In this document: positions 8,202 through 14,443 of the stretch, in pieces
How the letters are laid out: the number at the start of each line of letters is the position of its first letter
Numbering within the stretch: position 1 is the first letter of the stretch
Program-made: the position numbers and the translations under genes
The notes under the pieces: model-generated
The model's input: the letters and a program-made list of their open reading frames with translations, nothing else
Databases searched by the model: none
What the model was told of the DNA's origin: nothing
Assembly: GCA_902778665.1 (NCBI GenBank)
Contig: CACYYN010000014.1
Location: 1 to 64,000 of the forward strand
Direction: 5' to 3'
DNA from: Oscillospiraceae bacterium
GTDB lineage: Bacteria; Bacillota; Clostridia; Oscillospirales; Oscillospiraceae
DNA: 64,000 bases

Positions 8202-9416
8202 TCAGAAAATGAGCCCGTACTTCCGTGCGAGAGGAAGCAGGTCGTCATCCGGCAGATTTCCTTCATACAGGGCTCTGCCCTGATAGGCGCGAAGCGCACG
8301 CTCGAGGAGGGAGGCATCCTCACAGCGGATGCAGAGGGGGTTGGAAACGCCGTACTGACAGTCAGAAAAAACGGCAAGGTCTTCCTCCGTGCGGATGGAG
8401 ACGGCGATGAGCTCACCGGGTTCGGTTTCGGTGAGGGCATCCTCCAGATCCTCATCACAGGCAAGCTCAACAGAAACGGAGGCATCTGCCGGCAGGAGAA
8501 ACGCCTCCCGCTCGGTGGCACAGGGCAGCAGGGCGGATGCATCCGCAGCCGGGGCAGCGTGCAGCGTGACTGAGGAAAGGGCAGAGCGCAGCGCCGCAAT
8601 ATACCGCTCGTCTGTGCCGCAGCATCCGCCGAAAACGGAGACACCGGCATCTGCGAGAGCCGGAACGTAGGAGGCAAATTCCTCCGGAGAAACATCATAG
8701 ACCGTTCTGAAGCCGGCACTTTTCGGAAGGCCGGCATTTGGTTTGGCAATGAGAGGGATCTCACTGAGGGCAGAAAGACGCCGAAGCTGCGGGATCAGCT
8801 CCTTCGGGCCGACAGAGCAGTTGAGACCGAAAGCGTCAGCCCCCATGCCCTGCATCACCAGCAGCGCGGCACAGACATCGGTGCCCGTCATGGTGCGGCC
8901 CTTCTCGTCACAGGTGAAGCTGACGAAGACCGGCTTTGAGGACACATCCTTCACAGCAAGAAGCGCTGCACGGGCTTCGGCAACATTCATCATGGTTTCG
9001 ATGACAAAAAGATCCACCCCCGCCTCTTCCAGAGCCTCCGCCTGCTCCCGGTAGACCCGGTAGAGATCTTCAAAAGAGGCGTCGCCAAGGGGATAGAGCA
9101 TGGCACCGGTGGAGGAGATGTCCCCCGCCACATAGGCTCTGCCGTCAGCAGCCTCCTTTGCCAGGGCAACCAGGCGGCTGTTATACTCCTTCACTTTGTT
9201 GAAAACACCGTTTTTCTCCAGCACGGTGCTGTTTGCCCCGAATGTGGGCGCGTAGAGAATGCGTGAGCCGGCATCCACATAGGCACGCTGGATAGACCGG
9301 ACCACCTCCGGATGCTCCAGGCTCCACTTTTCCGGGCATTCACCCGCAGGGAAACCGTTTTTATAGAGCTGGGTGCCCATGGCTCCGTCCAGCAGAAGCG
9401 GAAACGAAATATTCAT
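8202..9416 (-). CDS. MetH-type homocysteine S-methyltransferase domain protein
   Basis: A 404-aa protein whose first ~290 residues match the zinc-dependent homocysteine/betaine S-methyltransferase barrel: LLLDGAMGTQLYKNG, the APTFGANS loop, GLNCS and the FGGCCGTDERYI zinc site. The remaining ~110 residues, rich in acidic and alanine residues, contain no pterin-binding or B12-binding domain of MetH and are unassigned. It would need an external corrinoid-methyl donor, and such a corrinoid protein is encoded next door. The frame is open to 9659, but the family start MNISFPLLLDG at 9416 is preceded by GGGAGG. It is divergent from the DUF2284-corrinoid operon. Confidence 0.87.
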   Translation of the reverse strand: MNISFPLLLDGAMGTQLYKNGFPAGECPEKWSLEHPEVVRSIQRAYVDAGSRILYAPTFGANSTVLEKNGVFNKVKEYNSRLVALAKEAADGRAYVAGDISSTGAMLYPLGDASFEDLYRVYREQAEALEEAGVDLFVIETMMNVAEARAALLAVKDVSSKPVFVSFTCDEKGRTMTGTDVCAALLVMQGMGADAFGLNCSVGPKELIPQLRRLSALSEIPLIAKPNAGLPKSAGFRTVYDVSPEEFASYVPALADAGVSVFGGCCGTDERYIAALRSALSSVTLHAAPAADASALLPCATEREAFLLPADASVSVELACDEDLEDALTETEPGELIAVSIRTEEDLAVFSDCQYGVSNPLCIRCEDASLLERALRAYQGRALYEGNLPDDDLLPLARKYGLIF

Positions 9417-9436
9417 AAAAACCTCCCGATATTTTC

Positions 9437-9465
9437 TTGACAGAAGCTGCTTCTTCGCATACAAT
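9437..9465 (+). promoter_or_regulatory. Promoter of the DUF2284-corrinoid methyltransferase operon
   Basis: TTGACA (9437-9442), a 17-base spacer and TACAAT (9460-9465). The predicted leader is about 65-70 bases and contains the complementary pair CTGCCC/GGGCAG. It lies in the 118-base divergent spacer shared with the homocysteine methyltransferase gene. No cobalamin-riboswitch features were seen. Confidence 0.75.
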
Positions 9466-9534
9466 AGTGCTGTGCACCACCCTGCCCGCCGCACGGGAAA
9501 GGGCAGAAAGATCAGCACAAAGTTCACATAGGAT

Positions 9535-10077
9535 ATGGGCCTATTGTATATGGATTTGACGGAACTTGCAAGAGAAACCGGTTTTGAGCACGCAACAATT
9601 TTACGCGTGGACACGCTGACCCCTCTCAACGAGGTGAGGGAGATGTGTGCTGCCGGCAAATGCCTGCTCTACGGCAGGCGATGGAGCTGCCCGCCGGCAT
9701 GCGGCAGCATTAAAAGCTGTGCGGAAAAAATAGCCGGATACCGGACCGGGGTTCTGGTACAGAGCGTCGGGCAGCTGGAAGATGTTTTTGACGCCGAAGG
9801 CATCCGGCAAACCGAGGAAACCCACAAGCGGCGCTTTGATACGCTGGCGAGGCAGGTGCGGCTGGTCTGTCCCGGCTGCCTGCCGCTCACTGCCGGCGGG
9901 TGCACCAGGTGCGCTGTTTGCACCTATCCCAAAAGGCCATGCCGCTTCCCGCAGAAGATGCTCTCCTCCATGGAGGCATACGGGCTGCTGGTGTCTGACG
10001 TATGTCTGAAAAACGGACTTGCCTATTATTACGGCGAAGGGACCATCGCATTCACATCCTGCATCCTCACTAACTGA
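9535..10077 (+). CDS. DUF2284 Cys-rich putative metal-binding protein
   Basis: A 180-aa soluble protein of the DUF2284 family, known for conserved cysteines and frequent company with corrinoid methyltransferases. Cysteines occur in an early cluster (around RRWSCPPACGSIKSC) and a C-terminal cluster (VCPGC...GGCTRCAVC...RPC), suggesting an iron-sulfur or metal site. Role unknown; a redox or cofactor-handling function is inferred from its neighbours. Only a weak AGGA box is present. ATG 9550 (MDLTELARETG) could equally be the start. The methyltransferase-corrinoid fusion follows after 17 bases. Confidence 0.8.
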   Translation: MGLLYMDLTELARETGFEHATILRVDTLTPLNEVREMCAAGKCLLYGRRWSCPPACGSIKSCAEKIAGYRTGVLVQSVGQLEDVFDAEGIRQTEETHKRRFDTLARQVRLVCPGCLPLTAGGCTRCAVCTYPKRPCRFPQKMLSSMEAYGLLVSDVCLKNGLAYYYGEGTIAFTSCILTN

Positions 10078-10094
10078 AAAGGAGATGACACGAC

Positions 10095-11810
10095 ATGACT
10101 GCTAAAGAGATATTCCTGGAGATGCTGAAGCCGGACGGAAAGCCGGAGCGGCTCTTAGATCAGTACGAGGCGCTGTGCCTGTGGCTTTTTGACCCGGTGA
10201 ACGGGTATCTCATGAACGGGCGGGCACCCGGCATGACGAGGAAGGACCGATGGGGCGTAACCATTTCGTGGCCGGCTGATCATCCCGGGCAGCAGCCGAT
10301 CACCACGGATGAGCTGAAGGTTCTCAAGGATATCACAAAGTGGAAAGAGATTGTCCGCGTGCCTGATATCGAGGCCAACTGTCAGGAAGGCTGGGAGGCC
10401 TGCGCCGCCGCAGCGAGAGAGGCAGCAGGTCCTGACAGGCTTCTCTGCGCCTTTTCGGGCACGGGGCTGTTTGAGCAGTGCCACTTCCTCATGGGGTTTG
10501 AGGACACACTCACCAATCTCTACGAGCATCCGGATGAGATGCATGCGCTGATTGACACCATCTGTGAATACAAGCTTCGGATTATGAAGCTTTATTGCGA
10601 AAAAATGCACCCGGACGCCATATTTTTCCATGACGACTGGGGTACCAAGACCAATCTGTTTATGAATCCGGAGATGTGGCGGGAGTTCTTCAAGGAGCCG
10701 TACCGGAAAATCTACGGCTACATCCGCTCTCAGGGCGTGATTGCCATCCACCATGCCGACTCCTATCTTGTGCCGATCATTGAGGATATGGTTGAAATCG
10801 GCATACAATGCTGGCAGGGAGTGCTGCCGGAAAATGACATACCCGCTCTTCAACGGCAGCTGAACGGGCGGATGATTCTCATGGGCGGAATCGGCGCAGC
10901 AATCGACCGTGCAGATTCCACGGAGGAGGAGATCCGCACCTACACAAGAAAGATTCTGGAAGAATGCGGTCCCGGTGGGCACTTCATCCCGAGCATCACC
11001 TACGGCCTGGCTGGAACCATCTTCAAACATGTGGACCCGTTTATCGATGACGAGATCAGAAAGTACAACGAGCAGCTGCATATGCCGGCACGCAGCAGAG
11101 TCACGCTGCCGAGGCGCTCTTCGAGGCAGCAGGCTTCCACTGTGAAAAAGCAGGATCTTTCCCCTGCAGACACCCTGTCCTCCATCAGCACGGCACTGTG
11201 CAGAGGGCAGAGGAAGCGTGTGCTGGAGCTTGTGAACACTGCACTCGAGGAGGGAAAATCCGCTGAAGAGATTCTCAACAGCGGTCTGATTGCCGGCATG
11301 AACCGGCTGGGTGACGACTTTTCCGCAGGTCGGGCTTTTGTGCCGGAGATGCTTATTGCGGCAAGATGCATGAGCCAGGCCATGGAGGTGCTCAAACCCC
11401 TGCTGCAGGGTGGAGGGCTCAAGGCTGCGGGAAAGGCTGTGATCGGCACGGTAAAAGGAGACCTGCATGACATCGGCAAGAATATTGTCAAGCTGGCATT
11501 TGAGAGCAGCGGAATTGAAGTGGTGGATCTGGGGGTGGACTCTTCGGCGGAACGGTTTGTGGAGACCGCTATCACCGAAAACTGCGACATCATCGCCTGC
11601 TCCTCCCTGCTGACCACCTCCATGAACGAGATGGCACGGGTTGTTGAGCTGGCGGAGAAAGCCGGCATACGGGACCGGGTGACCATCATGATCGGCGGAG
11701 CCCCCACATCGGAGGAATACTGCAGAGCGATAGGGGCAGATCTCTACACCCCGGATGCTGCCACCGCAGCAAGGAAGGCGGCCGAGATTCTGCAGAAGCG
11801 CCCCGCATGA
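10095..11810 (+). CDS. UroD-type methyltransferase fused to a corrinoid-binding domain (CmuA-like architecture)
   Basis: A 571-aa two-domain protein. Residues ~1-330 form a uroporphyrinogen-decarboxylase-like barrel of the MtaA/CmuA kind. A basic linker (~330-353) leads to a corrinoid domain (~354-571) with a four-helix cap and a B12-binding Rossmann fold. Its DLHDIG motif at 456-461 provides the cobalt-coordinating His458. The domain order equals that of chloromethane methyltransferase CmuA. The HxC zinc signature of MtaA/MtbA is not seen; the equivalent segment reads IHHADSY, with a Cys at 239. It probably moves a methyl group to or from its own corrinoid. Substrate unknown. It follows the DUF2284 gene and likely depends on the RACo-like activator. 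Confidence 0.88.
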   Translation: MTAKEIFLEMLKPDGKPERLLDQYEALCLWLFDPVNGYLMNGRAPGMTRKDRWGVTISWPADHPGQQPITTDELKVLKDITKWKEIVRVPDIEANCQEGWEACAAAAREAAGPDRLLCAFSGTGLFEQCHFLMGFEDTLTNLYEHPDEMHALIDTICEYKLRIMKLYCEKMHPDAIFFHDDWGTKTNLFMNPEMWREFFKEPYRKIYGYIRSQGVIAIHHADSYLVPIIEDMVEIGIQCWQGVLPENDIPALQRQLNGRMILMGGIGAAIDRADSTEEEIRTYTRKILEECGPGGHFIPSITYGLAGTIFKHVDPFIDDEIRKYNEQLHMPARSRVTLPRRSSRQQASTVKKQDLSPADTLSSISTALCRGQRKRVLELVNTALEEGKSAEEILNSGLIAGMNRLGDDFSAGRAFVPEMLIAARCMSQAMEVLKPLLQGGGLKAAGKAVIGTVKGDLHDIGKNIVKLAFESSGIEVVDLGVDSSAERFVETAITENCDIIACSSLLTTSMNEMARVVELAEKAGIRDRVTIMIGGAPTSEEYCRAIGADLYTPDAATAARKAAEILQKRPA

Positions 11811-12126
11811 GCTGCTCCATCCGGAGGAAGGGAAAGGAAAGATCACGCTGAACAACAACTGGAAGGATAAAGCATATTCCTATTTCTGCCATGAGAAGTG
11901 CGAATACTTCCCATGCCACGCCGGAGCTGACCGCAGCAACTTCAACTGCCTCTTCTGCTACTGCCCCCTTTATGTGCTGGGCAAAAAATGCGGCGGAGAT
12001 TTTGTGTATCGGGAGGACGGAGTAAAAGACTGCACAGCCTGCCTTTACCCGCATCTCCGGGAAAACTATGGTGAAATTGTGGACCGTTACCGGGAGATTC
12101 TGGCAGCGATCCGGGAAAAGGAATAA
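11755..12126 (+). CDS. Small cysteine-rich zinc-finger-like protein (PF04071-type)
   Basis: The homologous part is the last ~85 residues: YFCHEKCEYFPCHAGADRSN, then NCLFCYCPLY, LGKKCGG and KDCTACLYPH, about ten cysteines in the pattern of the cysteine-rich small domain often tied to cobalamin genes in Clostridia. The only in-frame ATG (11755) lies inside the preceding gene, and the residues it would add are not family-like. Translation may instead begin at a non-ATG codon near CTG 11848, just after GGAAAGGAAAG. It ends just before the shared terminator. Function unknown; metal binding and a corrinoid-related role are inferred. Confidence 0.7.
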   Translation: MLPPQQGRRPRFCRSAPHELLHPEEGKGKITLNNNWKDKAYSYFCHEKCEYFPCHAGADRSNFNCLFCYCPLYVLGKKCGGDFVYREDGVKDCTACLYPHLRENYGEIVDRYREILAAIREKE

Positions 12127-12132
12127 AAAAAG

Positions 12133-12168
12133 AGAGAGAACAGCATCTCAGACAGTGCTGTTCTCTCT
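12133..12168. terminator. Bidirectional terminator between the two converging operons
   Basis: A perfect 13-bp stem (AGAGAGAACAGCA / TGCTGTTCTCTCT) with a 10-base loop. An A-tract at its left edge gives the U-tract for minus-strand transcripts. It separates the corrinoid operon (+) from the CooC-to-CooT operon (-). Confidence 0.88.
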
Positions 12169-12195
12169 GTTGCTTCCGAGGCTTCTGCTGCCGGG

Positions 12196-12390
12196 TCAGG
12201 CCGGCTGTTTTTCACTCTGGGCGACGAAGATTTCATTCTCCATCAGATCCACTTTTTCAATGGTGCCGTTAACGGCCGTCGGGATGCCCAGGATATCCGT
12301 GAAAATGAGCCTGCCCTTTTCCGCTTTAACCGTGGCGACGTTTTTCGCAAGGACCTCGCGCTTTTCATTGTATACCGTGGAAAGGCACAT
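12196..12390 (-). CDS. cooT: CooT-like nickel-binding protein
   Basis: A 64-aa protein beginning MCLSTVYN, the hallmark of the CooT family, in which the Cys after the initiator Met binds nickel. The small beta-rich body (LIFTDILGIPTAVNGTIEKVDLMENEI) fits as well. CooT assists nickel delivery to CO dehydrogenase in Rhodospirillum and acetogens. It is the last gene of the operon that begins with a CooC-like ATPase, so the operon carries nickel factors at both ends. An AAGGGGGA box overlaps the end of the His-rich gene. No CO dehydrogenase is encoded in the window. Confidence 0.85.
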   Translation of the reverse strand: MCLSTVYNEKREVLAKNVATVKAEKGRLIFTDILGIPTAVNGTIEKVDLMENEIFVAQSEKQPA

Positions 12391-12393
12391 GGT

Positions 12394-12630
12394 TTATTCC
12401 CCCTTCAGAAGGCGGAGCGCCTCATCCAGCTTTTCTATGCCCTGCCGGAAAAAGCCGCACGCCTCATGAATTTTTTCTTCCGCATCTCCTCCCACACTGT
12501 GTCCCAGATCATGAAGCTCATCCGCGTGATGACGGGTGTGGTCTGCCATATACTTCAGCAGTGCAAGCGCCTCTTCTCTCGAGTGCTCCGTGTGATGGGC
12601 ATGCTCATGCCCGTACTCCGGATCATGCAT
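12394..12630 (-). CDS. Histidine-rich small protein, probable nickel/metal carrier
   Basis: A 78-aa helical protein with 12 histidines and one Cys (58). Six histidines fall in the first 16 residues (MHDPEYGHEHAHHTEH); another group lies at 31-44. Placement directly before cooT and in an operon with cooC suggests nickel binding or storage, as with the His-rich tails of HypB and UreE; this is inference. AGGGAGGG lies about 8 bases upstream of the ATG. No named family is recognised with certainty. Confidence 0.75.
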   Translation of the reverse strand: MHDPEYGHEHAHHTEHSREEALALLKYMADHTRHHADELHDLGHSVGGDAEEKIHEACGFFRQGIEKLDEALRLLKGE

Positions 12631-12645
12631 CAGGTACGCCCTCCC

Positions 12646-13380
12646 TTATTCCGTGGTATGCTTCTCTTTGCCGAAATGGAGTTCCTTCATGCCTTCCACC
12701 TCGTCACAGATCGGTTTTAACATGCAGGAGCTGCAATCGGTCGACATACCTTCCATAATTTTCGTGAGGCTCATGGTGATCTTGCCAACCTGGGAAGCTG
12801 CCTTCTGCAGCCCGGCATAATCTGCATCCGGTGCGGTAATGAAGATCACCTTCGCCGAGATAATGTTCGGATCCTGTTTATACCGCTGCAGGAAGGAATT
12901 GCCGATTCGCTCAAAGGAGATTCCCCGGCGGATGGCATCTTTGCTGATGCGAACCTGCTCCCGGTGGTTTTCACTGCTGGTGCGAATCATATACCCCTTC
13001 GGGAAGACACGGTATTTCACAAAGTCCATATTCTGGATGGCACGAAACGCCTGTTCGGTGTCATCATCATCGCTCTCTATGTCTCCGACCCGCAGAAGAG
13101 TCAGCCGGGCAAAGGGTGTGCTCGCCCAGATTGCGCCGAGATCAGGCCCGTAGAGAAGAATCTCGTCCCGGTCAATCAGCTCCGGCGAGGTTGTGACACA
13201 GGTAAAGTTCACCGCGGGGAGATTATCTCCGCCCAGCTCAAAGGCTGCTTCTCTCGCCATAATCAGCTCAAAAGCACCCGCATCCTCCCAGGCGCGGGAA
13301 GGATCATAGGCATAACGCTGAGGAGCTGACTTGCCTGTCAGCTCCGCAACGCTGCGAATAATCTGGTTGTAAATTTCCAT
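12646..13380 (-). CDS. Acetyl-CoA synthase beta-subunit-like (CdhC N-terminal type) protein
   Basis: A 244-aa protein. The stretch AFELGGDNLPAVNFTC followed by DEILLYGPDL resembles the ELGG...GPD region of the acetyl-CoA synthase/CO dehydrogenase beta subunit. The family match is by motif recognition only. The carboxy end carries Cys216, Cys219 and Cys225 (DCSSCMLKPIC), a possible metal or iron-sulfur site. It lacks the full A-cluster domain and its CGC motif, so it cannot be a complete ACS. Its start is coupled to the stop of the 59-aa membrane protein gene (TGATG). With CooC, CooT and a dehydratase-type reductase in the same operon, a nickel or iron-sulfur redox role is inferred. Confidence 0.62.
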   Translation of the reverse strand: MEIYNQIIRSVAELTGKSAPQRYAYDPSRAWEDAGAFELIMAREAAFELGGDNLPAVNFTCVTTSPELIDRDEILLYGPDLGAIWASTPFARLTLLRVGDIESDDDDTEQAFRAIQNMDFVKYRVFPKGYMIRTSSENHREQVRISKDAIRRGISFERIGNSFLQRYKQDPNIISAKVIFITAPDADYAGLQKAASQVGKITMSLTKIMEGMSTDCSSCMLKPICDEVEGMKELHFGKEKHTTE

Positions 13381-13559
13381 CAGAACTTGATATCCTGCTT
13401 CTTGCGGTCAAAAATCCGGTTAACCATGGTATAGGCCCAGCCGAGAAGCTTCTGGTCCAGGTTCCAGAAATAGACAACAAAGAGTGCCCCCAGGGCGACA
13501 GACAGGATGACGGCAATCTTCAGGATGATATGAAACAGCACTTTAAAGAATCTGCTCAT
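13380..13559 (-). CDS. 59-residue single-pass membrane protein
   Basis: A small gene in the gap between the activator and the ACS-like gene. The protein begins MSRFFKVLFH, has one hydrophobic helix (about residues 8-32, IILKIAVILSVALGALFVVY) and ends in a basic tail (NRIFDRKKQDIKF). An AAAGGAG box lies 6 bases before the ATG. The stop codon overlaps the next start as TGATG, which supports real translation. Under the positive-inside rule either end could be cytoplasmic. No family is recognised. It may anchor the otherwise soluble complex encoded around it. Confidence 0.8.
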   Translation of the reverse strand: MSRFFKVLFHIILKIAVILSVALGALFVVYFWNLDQKLLGWAYTMVNRIFDRKKQDIKF

Positions 13560-13586
13560 AGCTTACTCCTTTCAAAACAGAGCGCT

Positions 13587-14381
13587 TTACGCTTTTGCAA
13601 GCCCCTTCTGGCGGGCATATTCTGCCGCACCGAGTGCACCCATCAGCTGCGGGTCAGTCTTGAGATCGATGACTTTGAGCTTCAGAACACGCTCGATAGC
13701 CTGCTTGAGGCCTGCATTTTTGGCACATCCACCGGTGAGGGTGATGGAATCGGTTGCGCCGGCTTTCTTTGCCATAACAAAGCAGCGCTTTGCAACTGCC
13801 ATCTGGATACCGGCAGCGATCTCATCCATCGGCTTGTTCTCGCCTACGAGGGTGATCACTTCAGACTCGGCAAAAACCGTGCACTGTGCCGTAATGGGGA
13901 TGACATTTTTTGCCGTGAGGGAAAGGTTGGAAAACTCCGGCAGGCTCATTTCAAAGGAGCGTGCCATTGCCTCATAGAAGCGGCCGGTTCCCGCTGCACA
14001 CTTGTCGTTCATGGCAAAGTTCTTCACGGTGCCGTCTGTATCAACGGAAATGCCCTTGACGTCCTGCCCACCGATATCGATGATGGCCTTGACGGAGGGA
14101 TCCGTTACATGAACACCCATGGCGTGGCAGGAAATCTCAGAAATGTTTTCATCCGCAAACGGAACCTTGTTGCGGCCGTAGCCGGTACCGATCAGGTATG
14201 CCAACTCCTTGGAGGATTTCAGTCCAACCTTGTTGAGCACTTCCTCCATGGCAAGCTTTGCACTCACCTCAGCGTTGATCTTGCTCTTGATGGTGGTATC
14301 GGCACAGATTTTTCCGTTCTCATCCAGAATAACAGCCTTGGTATAGGTGGATCCTACGTCACAGCCTCCGAAATACTTCAT
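13587..14381 (-). CDS. 2-hydroxyacyl-CoA dehydratase activator (HgdC/BadFG-type ATPase)
   Basis: ASKHA-fold ATPase that uses ATP to push a low-potential electron into the partner component. Seen: GGCDVGSTYTKAV (phosphate 1), DIGGQDVKG (phosphate 2), NDKCAAGTGRF and ITAQCTVFAESEV. Its Cys128 and Cys167 correspond to the two cysteines that bind one 4Fe-4S cluster at the homodimer interface in HgdC (127 and 166 there). The 264-aa length is normal. An ATG at 14390 is too close to AAGGAG, so 14381 is preferred. It lies directly downstream of the two dehydratase-type subunits. Confidence 0.93.
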   Translation of the reverse strand: MKYFGGCDVGSTYTKAVILDENGKICADTTIKSKINAEVSAKLAMEEVLNKVGLKSSKELAYLIGTGYGRNKVPFADENISEISCHAMGVHVTDPSVKAIIDIGGQDVKGISVDTDGTVKNFAMNDKCAAGTGRFYEAMARSFEMSLPEFSNLSLTAKNVIPITAQCTVFAESEVITLVGENKPMDEIAAGIQMAVAKRCFVMAKKAGATDSITLTGGCAKNAGLKQAIERVLKLKVIDLKTDPQLMGALGAAEYARQKGLAKA

Positions 14382-14443
14382 TCTTTTCATTCTCCTTAGC
14401 AGATAATATAATAATTAGATTTTGGCAGAATAATCGTCTGAAC

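Noticed and set aside
13304..13516. A 70-codon frame on - overlapping the 59-residue gene
   Set aside because: It overlaps two better supported genes and has no ribosome binding site; the 59-residue frame has one and is coupled to its neighbour.
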